A DNA stretch of 52,732 nucleotides from Oceanospirillaceae bacterium. GTDB lineage: Bacteria > Pseudomonadota > Gammaproteobacteria > Pseudomonadales > Balneatricaceae. Under the pieces are notes generated by a model. That model was not told the origin of the DNA, searched no databases, and was given only the letters and a program-made list of their open reading frames with translations. The translations under genes and the position numbers were made by a program. Shown here piece by piece: positions 1 through 8,969 of this stretch; within the stretch, counting starts at the first letter, position 1, and the number at the start of each line of letters is the position of its first letter. Location of the stretch: assembly GCA_024686035.1 (NCBI GenBank), contig JAIBDW010000004.1, forward strand, positions 1 through 52,732, read 5' to 3'.

Positions 1-228
1 GGCTTTTTTATCGGCTGCTTTTTTATCGGCTGCTTTTTTATCGGCTGCTTTTTTGTCTGCAGCTTTTTTGTCTGCTGCTTTTTTATCGGCAGCTTTTTTA
101 TCGGCAGCTTTTTTATCGGCAGCTTTTTTGTCTGCGGCTTTTTTATCGGCTACCTTTTTGTCCGCTACCTTTTTGTCCGCTGCTTTTTTGTCCGCTGCTT
201 TTTTATCAGCTGCTTTTTTGTCCGCTGC
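1..228 (-). repeat. 15-bp tandem repeats encoding AADKK in tolA
   Basis: About fifteen tandem 15-bp units encode Ala-Ala-Asp-Lys-Lys, with synonymous GAT/GAC and GCx variation and two Ala-to-Val changes. Each unit carries an AAAAAA run from two AAA codons. The array reaches the window edge, so the total copy number is unknown. Confidence 0.9.
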
Positions 229-420
229 TTTATCTACCTGCTTTTGCTGGGCTAATAACGAGTCTATATCAATTAACGTAGCCTCAACACGCTGTTTTAC
301 TTGCACCGGAGGCGTTCTTTGACTACTAGCCTGCCACTCTGACGTAACAATTAAAGCCACGACTAAGTGTACAATAAATGTCAAAAAAACAGGCAGGATA
401 TAACTATGATCTAGCTTCAC
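1..420 (-). CDS. tolA: TolA, Tol-Pal envelope protein (partial, 3' end off window)
   Basis: TolA spans the periplasm and links the TolQR inner-membrane motor to TolB/Pal and the outer membrane. This gene is missing from the ORF track because it runs off the window. I read it from a GTG whose last two bases are the start of the tolR stop (GTGA overlap), giving VKLDHSYILPVF. Residues about 5-26 are a single membrane anchor with the SxxxH-like 'SYILPVFLTFIVH' helix. After a short linker, roughly 15 tandem AADKK pentapeptides (two as VADKK) form the start of the long helical domain II and continue past the edge. Domain III is not visible. The track ORF at 53-322 on plus is the antisense shadow of these repeats. 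Identity is firm from order (tolQ-tolR-tolA) and architecture; the GTG start is inferred. Confidence 0.9.
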   Translation of the reverse strand, partial: MKLDHSYILPVFLTFIVHLVVALIVTSEWQASSQRTPPVQVKQRVEATLIDIDSLLAQQKQVDKAADKKAADKKAADKKAADKKVADKKVADKKAADKKAADKKAADKKAADKKAADKKAADKKAADKKAADKKAADKKA

Positions 421-851
421 GGACTTTCCGACACCAATCCAACACTTTGGGCACCAGCCTGCTGTAACACTGTCATAATTTTAACTATGAGACCATACTC
501 AATCGCCTTATCACCACGCAATAATACTTGAGTATCTGGAGCACGCTGCAAAATTTTTCCTACCTGAATACCAATACGCTCTAAAGTAATGGGTTGTTTA
601 TTATTTTCTCCCAGCTCTAAGTAATAATCACCTGATTTAGTGATTGAAATGACCAAAGGCTGGGAAAGCTCGTCGCTGGCTACCGGATCTGACTTCGCTT
701 GGGGTAGATCAACTGTCACTCCTTGAGTTAACAGTGGGGCAGTCACCATGAAGATGACTAATAACACCATCATCACATCAATATAGGGTACGACGTTTAT
801 TTCCGCGTTGGGTTTATGTCGTTTTGTTCTGGGTCGTCTTATAGCACTCAT
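417..851 (-). CDS. tolR: TolR, Tol-Pal motor subunit
   Basis: TolR is the ExbD-like subunit of the TolQR proton channel. It uses proton motive force to drive TolA and outer-membrane constriction during division. The 144-residue protein has a basic cytoplasmic N-terminus, one membrane helix at about 22-42 and a periplasmic domain. The helix carries the expected proton-binding aspartate in 'PYIDVMMVLL' (Asp25, matching Asp23 of E. coli TolR). Length is normal. The gene lies 8 bases after tolQ and its stop overlaps the GTG of tolA, so the three genes form one transcription unit. Confidence 0.95.
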   Translation of the reverse strand: MSAIRRPRTKRHKPNAEINVVPYIDVMMVLLVIFMVTAPLLTQGVTVDLPQAKSDPVASDELSQPLVISITKSGDYYLELGENNKQPITLERIGIQVGKILQRAPDTQVLLRGDKAIEYGLIVKIMTVLQQAGAQSVGLVSESP

Positions 852-859
852 AGGGCAAC

Positions 860-1543
860 CTATAGCTCAGATGCGTGAGCTTTGCGATGTAAAATACTCG
901 AAAACTCTTCTGCAAATGTTTCGTAGCTAGACAAGATAGAGTCAACGGTATGAGAAAATCTGTTATACGCAATAACTGCAGGTATGGCCGCAAACAACCC
1001 CATCGCTGTGGCAATCAAGGCTTCTGATATGCCTGGTGCTACTGTTGCTAGAGTTGCCTGGTGGGCATTGGCAAGGCCTCGAAAAGAGTTCATGATGCCC
1101 CAAACCGTCCCAAACAAACCGACATATGGACTGACAGAACCAACACTGGCTAAAAATGACAAATGTGCTTCAAGCTTTTCTTCTTCTTTAGAAATAGCCA
1201 CTCTCATAGCACGTTGCACACCCTCCATAACGGCATCACCGTCTGCGTCAGTTTGCTGCCTTAGTCGAGTAAATTCTTTAATACCAGCACGAAATATATT
1301 CTCTGCGCCATTATCAGAGTTAGGCTCGACACTCAATTGACGGAACAATTGACTCAAGTCTATACCAGACCAAAATTGGTCTTCAAAAACCTTCAAATTA
1401 TTTCTCGCAAGACTTAAAGCCTTACGACGTTGAAAAATCATCACCCAGGACATCACAGAAGCGATCAACAACAAAAGCATGACCATTTGCACCAAAAAAC
1501 TGGCGTTAAGAATCAAGCTCAATACTGACATTTTATTGTCCAC
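860..1543 (-). CDS. tolQ: TolQ, Tol-Pal motor channel subunit
   Basis: TolQ is the MotA/ExbB-family subunit that forms the pentameric proton channel with TolR in the inner membrane. The 227-residue protein has three hydrophobic segments at about 12-35, 133-155 and 170-192. A cytoplasmic loop lies between the first two, and the family motif region 'PYVGLFGTVWGIMNSF' is present. The track start is GTG (1543), with AAGGGG about 10 bases upstream; an ATG four codons in is an alternative. It opens the tol operon. The ybgC thioesterase gene that often precedes tolQ is not present here; ruvB comes next upstream. Confidence 0.95.
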   Translation of the reverse strand: MDNKMSVLSLILNASFLVQMVMLLLLIASVMSWVMIFQRRKALSLARNNLKVFEDQFWSGIDLSQLFRQLSVEPNSDNGAENIFRAGIKEFTRLRQQTDADGDAVMEGVQRAMRVAISKEEEKLEAHLSFLASVGSVSPYVGLFGTVWGIMNSFRGLANAHQATLATVAPGISEALIATAMGLFAAIPAVIAYNRFSHTVDSILSSYETFAEEFSSILHRKAHASEL

Positions 1544-1572
1544 AGACGAATCCCCTTCAGGCTCTATATATC

Positions 1573-1589
1573 TTATGTGTTACACATAA
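1573..1589. promoter_or_regulatory. 17-bp perfect palindrome in the tolQ leader
   Basis: TTATGTGT-T-ACACATAA is a perfect inverted repeat with 8-bp arms and a one-base centre, 30 bases upstream of the tolQ start. The size and symmetry suit a dimeric repressor operator. I do not recognise the regulator, and the short AT-rich arms could also be chance. Confidence 0.4.
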
Positions 1590-1737
1590 TTTGTTGTACA
1601 AGAAGTAGTTAGAAAAATTTTCCAACATTACCCAAGCATTAATACTTAGTTGGCTAATATACCATTATAAACACTAAGTTGACGAATAACCGATGCTTTG
1701 AACTGTGTGAAGTTAAAAAGTTCCTGACGACACCTAT

Positions 1738-2769
1738 TCACTTAGTATGAACACTTTCTTTTGGCGGCCCAAGCCCAAAATGATCGTAGGCTCTATCTGT
1801 CACTACCCTCCCTCTGGGAGTACGCATAATAAAACCCTGTTGGATTAAATAGGGTTCAAGCACGTCTTCGATCGTCTCTCTTTGCTCGCTAAGTGCGGCT
1901 GCTAAATTATCAATTCCCACAGGGCCACCTGCAAACTTTTCTATAATCGCCAGCATTAAACATCGATCCATATGGTCAAAACCAAGGTGATCAACATTAA
2001 GCATATCTAGCGCTTTATCAGCCACTCCATCAGTAATGATGCCATCAAACTTTACTTCAGCATAGTCTCTGGCTCTGCGTAAAAGGCGATTAGCTATACG
2101 TGGCGTACCCCTAGAACGTCGAGCTACTTGGGTAGCGCCATCGGCGTCTATTTTAACTTCAGATAGATGGGCAGAGCGAGTCACTATAGTCGTTAAATCT
2201 TGCACAGAATAGTATTCTAAACGTTGGGTAATACCAAACCGATCACGTAAGGGCGACGTTAGTGAGCCCGCTCTTGTGGTGGCACCCACCAACGTAAAGG
2301 GAGGTAAGTCTAATTTTATTGATCTTGCAGCGGGTCCCTCTCCGATCATGATGTCTAATTGATAGTCCTCCATAGCTGGATACAGGATTTCTTCTATCAC
2401 AGGATTTAATCTGTGAATTTCGTCAATAAACAGCACATCGCCAGCCTCTAAATTAGTCAGCATAGCAGCCAAATCACCTGCTTTTTCTAATACAGGCCCA
2501 GATGTTGTTTTTAAATCCCCACCCATTTCATTAGCAATAATATGGGCAAGTGTTGTTTTACCAAGCCCCGGTGGGCCATAAATCAATGTATGATCTAATG
2601 CTTCAGCACGGCCTTTTGCAGCCGCAATGTAGATTCCCATTTGCTCTTGCACTATGGGCTGACCAATGTATTCCGTTAGCAGTTTTGGTCTCAGTGCGCG
2701 CTCTAAATGGTCTTCACCTAACTGAGTTTCAGGCTCTACTAGAGAGCCAAAGCGATCTGCTTCTATCAT
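1738..2769 (-). CDS. ruvB: RuvB, Holliday junction branch-migration ATPase
   Basis: RuvB is the AAA+ hexameric helicase that works with RuvA to drive branch migration of Holliday junctions. The 343 residues match the usual length. Visible motifs are Walker A 'GPPGLGKTT' (about 65-73), Walker B 'LFIDEIH', sensor 'GATTRAG', and the C-terminal winged helix ending in '[16 protein letters not shown]'. It lies 55 bases downstream of ruvA, and the order ruvC-ruvA-ruvB is that of Pseudomonas and relatives. A LexA box before ruvC suggests the whole set is SOS-controlled. Confidence 0.97.
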   Translation of the reverse strand: MIEADRFGSLVEPETQLGEDHLERALRPKLLTEYIGQPIVQEQMGIYIAAAKGRAEALDHTLIYGPPGLGKTTLAHIIANEMGGDLKTTSGPVLEKAGDLAAMLTNLEAGDVLFIDEIHRLNPVIEEILYPAMEDYQLDIMIGEGPAARSIKLDLPPFTLVGATTRAGSLTSPLRDRFGITQRLEYYSVQDLTTIVTRSAHLSEVKIDADGATQVARRSRGTPRIANRLLRRARDYAEVKFDGIITDGVADKALDMLNVDHLGFDHMDRCLMLAIIEKFAGGPVGIDNLAAALSEQRETIEDVLEPYLIQQGFIMRTPRGRVVTDRAYDHFGLGPPKESVHTK

Positions 2770-2824
2770 GCTATATCCATCTTTAGTAACATCTGTTCAT
2801 TTCTCTTGGGCGCAGCGAATCAAG

Positions 2825-3436
2825 TTATATCATACCTTTTAACGATAGGCGGATAAGATCCTCGCAACTTCCATTGGGAGCAGACTTTATCGCTGCAGAT
2901 ACAGCCTTTGTGGCTTGTATCGGCTTATAACCCAGGGCTAGCAATGCACTTTCAGCTTCTGAGGCAGCACTAGCCGCAAATAAAGTGGGCCTACTCGTAT
3001 TAACTTGGTCAGCTGCGTTATCCTTTGATTGAAACGATGATAACTTATCACTGAGCTCTAAAACTAATCGTTCCGCTGTTTTCTTACCCACACCAGGTAT
3101 TTTAACTAACGTGGCAGCATCCTGATGGTTGACACAATCACAAAAGGCATGGGCATCCATACCAGATAATATAGCTAAAGCCAGTTTTGGGCCCACGCCA
3201 TTGACCTTGATCAAGATCCGAAACAAGCTTCGTTCTTCTAACTGCGAAAAGCCAAAAAGTAATTGGGCGTCTTCACGCACAACAAAATGAGTGTGCAATA
3301 TAGCAACCTCACCTTCCTCTGGTAATTGGCAGTAACTGTTAAAAGATATTTCAATTTCATAAGCGACTCCCTGTACATCCACTACTACCTGGGCTGGCTG
3401 CTTATGTATTAAGTTACCACTAATGCGTGCAATCAT
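2825..3436 (-). CDS. ruvA: RuvA, Holliday junction-binding protein
   Basis: RuvA binds the four-way junction as a tetramer and loads the RuvB motors. The 203-residue protein has an N-terminal OB fold (residues 1-63, 'MIARISGNLIHKQ'). Tandem helix-hairpin-helix segments follow ('VNGVGPKLALAIL' and 'IPGVGKKTAERLV'). Domain III is at the C-terminus ('EAESALLALGYKP') and contacts RuvB. It lies 27 bases after ruvC and 55 bases before ruvB in the same operon. Confidence 0.97.
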   Translation of the reverse strand: MIARISGNLIHKQPAQVVVDVQGVAYEIEISFNSYCQLPEEGEVAILHTHFVVREDAQLLFGFSQLEERSLFRILIKVNGVGPKLALAILSGMDAHAFCDCVNHQDAATLVKIPGVGKKTAERLVLELSDKLSSFQSKDNAADQVNTSRPTLFAASAASEAESALLALGYKPIQATKAVSAAIKSAPNGSCEDLIRLSLKGMI

Positions 3437-3463
3437 ATAAATCGCCTAATAAATGTATTTAGT

Positions 3464-4027
3464 TTACCGAATTCGCCCGCGTCGGCTGCCTTTAAGTTCA
3501 TGGAGTAAAGCTTGCTTTCTAGCACTTGCAGGACTTCGACTGGTCGCTAGACGAACTAGGCTGGCATGGGTATTAGCGTGGCAAATAGCAATAGCCAAAG
3601 CGTCTGCAGCATCCTCCTGGGGTAAGCCAGGCAAACTCAATAATCGCGCTACCATTTCTTGCACTTGCCTCTTTACCGCTGCACCATTACCCACCACAGC
3701 TTGCTTCACTTGCCGTGCCGAATATTCAGATACAGGCAAACCGTGATTAACGGCAGCCACCATTGCTACGCCACGCGCTTGACCAAGCTTTAGAGCAGAG
3801 TCTGCATTACGTGCCATGAATACCCTTTCGATCGCAAACTCTTGTGGCATATAGGTTTCGATTATTTCATCTACGCCTCTATAAATCTGCCCTAGACGAC
3901 CCGCCAATTCATCGCCAGATATCTTTATATGGCCACTAGCTACGTAAGTGCGTTTCGCCCCTACTGCATTAATGATGCCGTAGCCTGTCTGACGAGACCC
4001 CGGATCAATGCCTAAAATCAGTGCCAT
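3464..4027 (-). CDS. ruvC: RuvC, Holliday junction resolvase
   Basis: RuvC is the RNase H-fold endonuclease that cuts Holliday junctions bound by RuvAB. I start it at the ATG of '[15 protein letters not shown]', 36 codons inside the track ORF, because family members begin here and the upstream codons overlap the LexA box. The 187-residue product keeps all four catalytic acids in family spacing: Asp8, Glu67 ('FAIERVF'), Asp139 and Asp142 ('[10 protein letters not shown]'). It heads the ruvCAB operon. The yebC gene commonly found just upstream is absent. Confidence 0.96.
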   Translation of the reverse strand: MALILGIDPGSRQTGYGIINAVGAKRTYVASGHIKISGDELAGRLGQIYRGVDEIIETYMPQEFAIERVFMARNADSALKLGQARGVAMVAAVNHGLPVSEYSARQVKQAVVGNGAAVKRQVQEMVARLLSLPGLPQEDAADALAIAICHANTHASLVRLATSRSPASARKQALLHELKGSRRGRIR

Positions 4028-4073
4028 AAGATAACCATTCCCATCAATTAATGCATAGACCAATACTAGCAAA

Positions 4074-4093
4074 TACTGTACAAAATCACAGTA
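4074..4093 (-). promoter_or_regulatory. LexA (SOS) box upstream of ruvC
   Basis: TACTGTACAAAATCACAGTA has the full CTGT-N8-ACAG core plus the flanking TA on both sides of the gammaproteobacterial LexA consensus. It sits 47 bases upstream of the ruvC start, where a repressor would block ruvCAB transcription. SOS control is known for ruvAB in E. coli; here the box precedes ruvC, the first gene of the set. Confidence 0.85.
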
Positions 4094-4120
4094 GTTTTTA
4101 CATATATATACGCTAGCCAA

Positions 4121-4154
4121 AAAAAGGCTCAACAACTTAATGATGAGCCTTTTT
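4121..4154 (-). terminator. Rho-independent terminator after aspS
   Basis: An 11-bp perfect stem AAAAAGGCTCA / TGAGCCTTTTT encloses a 12-base loop. It is followed on the minus strand by a run of Ts. It lies about 53 bases past the aspS stop and separates aspS from the ruvCAB promoter region. Confidence 0.85.
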
Positions 4155-4206
4155 ATTTTGACTATTTTTACGCTAACCTAAGTCAACTAGCATTATTAAC
4201 CGAATA

Positions 4207-5979
4207 TTATTCAGCAGTAACTTTTTCACGCAATTTAATGTTTAACTCACGCAATTGCTTAGTTGCGACAATACCTGGGGCTTGGGTCATTACACAGGCT
4301 GCACTTTGAGTTTTAGGAAAAGCAATGACTTCTCTGATAGAGCTAGAACCTGTCATCAGCATGACTAAACGGTCTAAACCAAAGGCCAAGCCACCGTGTG
4401 GTGGGCAACCAAACTTTAAGGCATCTAATAAAAACCCAAATTTTTCTTGCTGCTCTTGTGCCTCAATATTCAACAATTCAAACACTTTAGTTTGCATGTC
4501 CTGCTGGTGAATACGAATAGAACCTCCACCTAACTCAGTGCCGTTAAGAACCATATCGTATGCGCGAGACAAGCCGGTTAATGGCGAAGCTTGTAACTCT
4601 TCTGGGGTACATGATGGCGCTGTAAATGGATGGTGAATAGCAGTGATACCACCATCTGAGGTCGACTCAAACATTGGGAAATCCACTACCCATAAAGGTG
4701 CCCATTCACAGGTCATAAGTTCAAGGTCTTCACCCAGCTTACAACGCAATGCACCTAAGGCTTCATTAACAATTTTTTCACTGTCTGCACCAAAGAATAT
4801 TAGATCACCATCTTTAGCATCTAGACGCTCTAACAAAGCTGCACGAACCTCTAAAGGTAAGAACTTAACAATGGGCGACTGCAGACCTTCTTCCAAATCG
4901 CTGGTTTTGTTAACTTTGATATAAGCTAAACCACGCGCACCGTATATGCCCACAAATTTAGTGTAAATATCGATTTGCTTACGGGTTAAGCTTGCACCGT
5001 TGGGTACTTTAAGCCCGGCAACACGCCCGCTAGCATCGTTTGCTGGTCCAGCAAAAACCTTAAAGTCAACCTCTTTCATAAGGTCACTTACCGTCACTAG
5101 TTTTAGCGGGATGCGCAAATCTGGTTTGTCACTACCATACGTTTCCATAGCTTCACTGTAGGGCATGCTTGGAAAAGCGCCTAGATCAACGTCAATCTGG
5201 CTCTTAAACAGCTCTACAACCATTTTTTCAGTCAGCGCCATGATCTGGACTTCATCCATGAAAGATGTCTCTATATCGATCTGGGTGAATTCTGGTTGGC
5301 GATCTGCACGCAGATCTTCATCACGAAAACACTTAGCAATCTGATAATAACGGTCCATACCTGACACCATTAATAGCTGTTTGAACAATTGTGGTGACTG
5401 GGGAAGCGCAAAGAAATGGCCTTCGTGAGTACGGCTAGGTACCAAATAATCACGTGCACCTTCTGGCGTAGCTCTAGTTAAAATAGGTGTTTCAATGTCT
5501 AAAAAGCCGTTTTGATCTAAAAAGTTGCGGATAAAGGTGCTGACCTTAGAACGCAGCTTAAGCTTAGCCGCCATTTCTGGGCGACGTAAATCAACATAAC
5601 GATATTTCAGCCTTACATCTTCACCCACGGACTGATGTTCATCGAGCTGGAAAGGTGGTGTTTCGGATTTATTGAGGATTTCAAACTCTTGTCCCAAAAC
5701 TTCCACAGCGCCTGTCGGCATGTCTGAGTTTTCAGTGCCCGCAGGACGCGCACGAACCAAACCATGAACCTTAACAACATATTCATTACGGCAAGAATCG
5801 GCGAGGGCAAAACTATCTTCACGATCTGGATCAAATACAACTTGAACAATTCCTTCTCGATCACGTAGGTCTAGGAAAATAACGCCACCATGGTCGCGAC
5901 GCCGATGAACCCAGCCGCATAGAGTAATTTGTTGATCAACATCGCTGGCTCTTAATTCACCGCAATAATGGCTTCGCAT
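4207..5979 (-). CDS. aspS: Aspartyl-tRNA synthetase
   Basis: AspS charges tRNA-Asp (in some bacteria also tRNA-Asn). The 590-residue class II enzyme has an N-terminal OB-fold anticodon domain at about 1-105 ('[21 protein letters not shown]'). Class II motif 2 is seen in '[16 protein letters not shown]', a bacterial GAD insertion lies at about 285-420, and motif 3 is in '[12 protein letters not shown]' near 535. Length is normal for bacterial AspRS. It follows the FmdB gene by 36 bases and ends at a strong terminator. Confidence 0.97.
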   Translation of the reverse strand: MRSHYCGELRASDVDQQITLCGWVHRRRDHGGVIFLDLRDREGIVQVVFDPDREDSFALADSCRNEYVVKVHGLVRARPAGTENSDMPTGAVEVLGQEFEILNKSETPPFQLDEHQSVGEDVRLKYRYVDLRRPEMAAKLKLRSKVSTFIRNFLDQNGFLDIETPILTRATPEGARDYLVPSRTHEGHFFALPQSPQLFKQLLMVSGMDRYYQIAKCFRDEDLRADRQPEFTQIDIETSFMDEVQIMALTEKMVVELFKSQIDVDLGAFPSMPYSEAMETYGSDKPDLRIPLKLVTVSDLMKEVDFKVFAGPANDASGRVAGLKVPNGASLTRKQIDIYTKFVGIYGARGLAYIKVNKTSDLEEGLQSPIVKFLPLEVRAALLERLDAKDGDLIFFGADSEKIVNEALGALRCKLGEDLELMTCEWAPLWVVDFPMFESTSDGGITAIHHPFTAPSCTPEELQASPLTGLSRAYDMVLNGTELGGGSIRIHQQDMQTKVFELLNIEAQEQQEKFGFLLDALKFGCPPHGGLAFGLDRLVMLMTGSSSIREVIAFPKTQSAACVMTQAPGIVATKQLRELNIKLREKVTAE

Positions 5980-6015
5980 AATTGTACTTCCTAAATCTTA
6001 ATAGTGTTAAAGGTG

Positions 6016-6258
6016 TTATTTTGAATCGCTAGCAGCGGGAGTGGTTTTTGTCTCGCCTGCTAAGTTCTTTTTGGCGCCGGTTTTAAAGTCTGTTTCATAC
6101 CAACCTTGGCCTTTAAGTCGAAACCCAGCCGCAGAAATTTGCTTACGGTACTGATCTTTTCCGCATTCTGGGCAATCTGTTAATGGTGCGTCACTTAATT
6201 TCTGCAATACATCTTTGCCAAAACCACATCCTTGGCAGAGGTATTCATAGATAGGCAT
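6016..6258 (-). CDS. FmdB-family zinc ribbon protein
   Basis: This is an 80-residue member of the FmdB/CxxC_CxxC regulatory-protein family, whose function is unsettled. Four cysteines (Cys8, Cys11, Cys29, Cys32) form a zinc ribbon in 'YLCQGCGFG' and 'LTDCPECGKD'. The C-terminal third is low-complexity, Thr/Ala/Lys-rich and probably disordered. It is the first gene before aspS on the minus strand, an arrangement common in Pseudomonas-like genomes, so it is probably cotranscribed with aspS. The family name comes from a formamidase regulator; I make no such claim here. Confidence 0.9.
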   Translation of the reverse strand: MPIYEYLCQGCGFGKDVLQKLSDAPLTDCPECGKDQYRKQISAAGFRLKGQGWYETDFKTGAKKNLAGETKTTPAASDSK

Positions 6259-6463
6259 AGTCTACTCCAGACAAATAGCTCAAAACACGAAATTATAACC
6301 TATTCCACCTCCTCAGAGGCAGAGGAAAATGTACCTTTATTATGCATTCATACAACTATTCGCTATATATCGCTAATTTAAGCATGAAAGGCATTTATCC
6401 CGCAGCCATGGCAACATACAATAGCGGCTTAGATTTTTTATATTTTATTGGATCCTCTACCCC

Positions 6464-8194
6464 ATGCGCGCCAGCCAATTTTTAATTGCCACTCAAAAAG
6501 AAACCCCCGCAGATGCAGAAGTCATCAGCCATCAACTTATGCTTCGAGCCGGCTTAATTCGTCGCTTAGCATCAGGATTATACACTTGGCTGCCGATGGG
6601 CTTGCGCAGCATTCGCAAAGTTGAGCGCATCGTTAGAGAAGAGCTTGACGCCGCAGGAGCTCAAGAGCTACTCATGCCAGCAGTCCAGCCCTCTGAGCTA
6701 TGGCAGGAATCAGGCCGCTGGCAACAATATGGTCCAGAGCTTTTGCGTTTGAAAGACCGCCATCAGCGTGATTTTTGTATTGGACCCACTCATGAAGAAG
6801 TGATTACTGACATGGTGCGCAAGGAAGTTCGCAGTTATAAAAGCTTGCCAATGAACTTTTATCAAATCCAAACAAAGTTTCGCGACGAAGTGCGCCCTCG
6901 CTTTGGCGTAATGCGTTCTCGAGAATTCATCATGAAAGATGCTTACTCATTTCATTTAGACCAAGCGTCTTTACAGCAAACCTACAACTTAATGCACACA
7001 GCCTATACCAACATTTTTACTCGCTTAGGTTTAAATTTTCGTGCAGTGCGTGCAGACTCAGGCAGTATAGGTGGTGATGCATCACAAGAATTTCATGTAT
7101 TAGCGCGCTCAGGTGAAGATGATATAGCCTTTAGTAATAGCCCAAACAGCAGCTTTGCTGCTAATGTGGAAACAGCTGAAGCGGTGCTACCAAAAACGCC
7201 GCGCCCTGCAGCAAAAAACGTGATGGAAAAAGTACACACACCAAAGCAGAAAACCATAGACAGTGTGTGCGATTTTTTAGGCCTATCCAAACAACAAAGC
7301 CTCAAAACACTAGTCGTCTTAGGGACCGTAGACGAATCAGGGCACCAACCATTAGTGGCTTTAGTACTGCGTGGCGATCACAGCATGAATGAAATCAAAG
7401 CTGAAAAGCACCCACTGATTGCACAACCATTGACCATGGCTCCAGAGCAACGCATTATCGATGAATTAGGCACTAAGCCAGGCTCTATAGGGCCTGTAGG
7501 CTTAACTATATCTATTATTGCTGACAAAGCTGTGACCGTTATGAGTGACTTCACCGCTGGGGCAAATGAAGCTGATTATCACCATGTAAACGTTAATTGG
7601 CAACGAGACTGTGACTATAGCGATGTTGCAGATATCCGCAACGTTGTTGAAGGTGACCCAAGCCCATGTGGGCATGGCGAGATCGAGATCAAACGGGGTA
7701 TCGAAGTAGGTCACATATTCCAATTAGGCGATAAGTATTCACGTGCGATGAATGCGACAGTGCTCAATGAGAACGGCAAAGCCCAATTCATGCAGATGGG
7801 TTGTTATGGCATTGGTATCACTCGTGTTGTGGCCGCGTGTATTGAACAAAATTTTGATGACAAAGGCATCATGTGGCCACTAGCCCTTGCGCCTTTTGAG
7901 GTCGCACTCATTCCACTTAATTATGAAAAGTCTGCAGCTGTGCGTACTGCAACAGATAAGCTATACAATCAACTTAAAACGGCAGGCATTGATGTCATTA
8001 TGGACGACAGAGCCATGCGCCCTGGTGTCAAGTTTGCCGATGCTGAGCTCATTGGCTTATCTCATCGTGTGGTGATTGGGGATCGAGGTTTGGATAGCGG
8101 CACCCTAGAGTACCGCGACCGCCGTGCTGAAGCTAATGAAGACATGCCCTTAGAAGGCGCCCTGGACTTCATTAAAACGAAATTGGGCCGCTAA
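6464..8194 (+). CDS. proS: Prolyl-tRNA synthetase
   Basis: ProS charges tRNA-Pro. The 576 residues match the bacterial-type enzyme with a cis-editing domain. The N-terminal catalytic core is at about 1-225, with class II motif 2 in '[17 protein letters not shown]'. The INS editing domain, which hydrolyses mischarged Ala-tRNA-Pro, lies at about 225-405. The rest of the core includes '[13 protein letters not shown]', and the anticodon-binding domain is at about 475-576. It diverges from the fmdB-aspS unit and heads a plus-strand operon with the next two genes. Confidence 0.97.
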   Translation: MRASQFLIATQKETPADAEVISHQLMLRAGLIRRLASGLYTWLPMGLRSIRKVERIVREELDAAGAQELLMPAVQPSELWQESGRWQQYGPELLRLKDRHQRDFCIGPTHEEVITDMVRKEVRSYKSLPMNFYQIQTKFRDEVRPRFGVMRSREFIMKDAYSFHLDQASLQQTYNLMHTAYTNIFTRLGLNFRAVRADSGSIGGDASQEFHVLARSGEDDIAFSNSPNSSFAANVETAEAVLPKTPRPAAKNVMEKVHTPKQKTIDSVCDFLGLSKQQSLKTLVVLGTVDESGHQPLVALVLRGDHSMNEIKAEKHPLIAQPLTMAPEQRIIDELGTKPGSIGPVGLTISIIADKAVTVMSDFTAGANEADYHHVNVNWQRDCDYSDVADIRNVVEGDPSPCGHGEIEIKRGIEVGHIFQLGDKYSRAMNATVLNENGKAQFMQMGCYGIGITRVVAACIEQNFDDKGIMWPLALAPFEVALIPLNYEKSAAVRTATDKLYNQLKTAGIDVIMDDRAMRPGVKFADAELIGLSHRVVIGDRGLDSGTLEYRDRRAEANEDMPLEGALDFIKTKLGR

Positions 8195-8197
8195 ATA

Positions 8198-8548
8198 ATG
8201 AGCGTTACCTTATATCATAACCCTCGCTGCTCTAAGTCGCGCGCCACATTAGCGCTATTAGAAGCACGCAACCTTGAAGTAGAGCTGCGCTTATACCTAG
8301 AGCAAGGGCCAAGTTTAACAGAACTGGAGCAGTTGCTAGTGATGCTTGGCATGGAGGATGCTCGAAGTCTGATGCGCAAAAGTGAACAGGCATATCAAAG
8401 TGAAGGTTTAGCTGAGGCTGGGCTAACTCGACATGAGCTCCTTACAGCAATGGTTAATCACCCTAAACTAATTCAAAGGCCTATTGCAATTAACCAAGGC
8501 CAAGCACGCATTGGCCGCCCACCAGAAGCTGTTTTGGAGATTGTGTAA
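8198..8548 (+). CDS. arsC: ArsC-family (glutaredoxin-dependent) arsenate reductase
   Basis: This 116-residue ArsC/Spx-type thioredoxin fold has the catalytic cysteine in 'YHNPRCSKSRATL' (Cys11). The C-terminal family motif 'LIQRPIAINQGQARIGRPPE' is also present. Family enzymes reduce arsenate to arsenite using glutathione and glutaredoxin. No ars repressor or arsenite pump is nearby, so a housekeeping role of the kind seen for similar genes in Pseudomonas is as likely as real arsenic resistance. It starts 3 bases after proS and its stop overlaps the next start (TAATG). Confidence 0.88.
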   Translation: MSVTLYHNPRCSKSRATLALLEARNLEVELRLYLEQGPSLTELEQLLVMLGMEDARSLMRKSEQAYQSEGLAEAGLTRHELLTAMVNHPKLIQRPIAINQGQARIGRPPEAVLEIV

Positions 8549-8904
8549 TGCTGTACCAACAAAAGCGTAAATACTCTCGTGCGATAAGCTTAGCAGCCTA
8601 CATTGCACTAATCGCCTACTTTGCCATTAGCACCTTGTCGCACCCTTATGGGGTGGTTGGAAGTGTGGTTATTATTGGCCTGAAGTGTTTTCCTCTATTA
8701 GGCTTTGCGCTAGCTATGTATAAACAGCACTTAAGGCAGTTAGCGTGGATGTGTTTTGTGTTGTTGATTTATTTCACCATAGAAATAATGTACGTACCAA
8801 TAAACGGTATTCTAGGTGCTTTTATTATCAGTTTGCTGTTTATCACCACCATGCTGCATATCCGCTGGCACAACCGTGCTAATGAAGAACTTAAAGCTGA
8901 TTAA
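8548..8904 (+). CDS. DUF2069 inner-membrane protein
   Basis: This is a 118-residue protein with four hydrophobic segments (about 13-32, 36-55, 66-84 and 87-105) and short charged ends, matching DUF2069. Its function is unknown. In many pseudomonads such a gene sits next to an arsC-like gene and wrbA. Here arsC is present and overlapping, but wrbA is absent. It is translationally coupled to arsC and followed by a terminator. Confidence 0.85.
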   Translation: MLYQQKRKYSRAISLAAYIALIAYFAISTLSHPYGVVGSVVIIGLKCFPLLGFALAMYKQHLRQLAWMCFVLLIYFTIEIMYVPINGILGAFIISLLFITTMLHIRWHNRANEELKAD

Positions 8905-8909
8905 ATAAA

Positions 8910-8940
8910 ATTGCCCTAAATTTTAGCAATTTAGGGCAAT
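8910..8940. terminator. Bidirectional terminator between DUF2069 gene and rluB
   Basis: A 12-bp perfect stem ATTGCCCTAAAT / ATTTAGGGCAAT encloses a 7-base loop between two convergent genes. The T-rich tail is better on the minus strand (TTTTATTT), so it is the stronger terminator for rluB. On plus it closes the proS operon. Confidence 0.8.
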
Positions 8941-8969
8941 CGTTTGAGTCTAATTAAGTGGGGAGCTAA

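Noticed and set aside
53-322. Plus-strand ORF of SAAFL repeats
   Set aside because: It is the antisense reading of the tolA AADKK repeats; the minus-strand frame continues directly from tolR.
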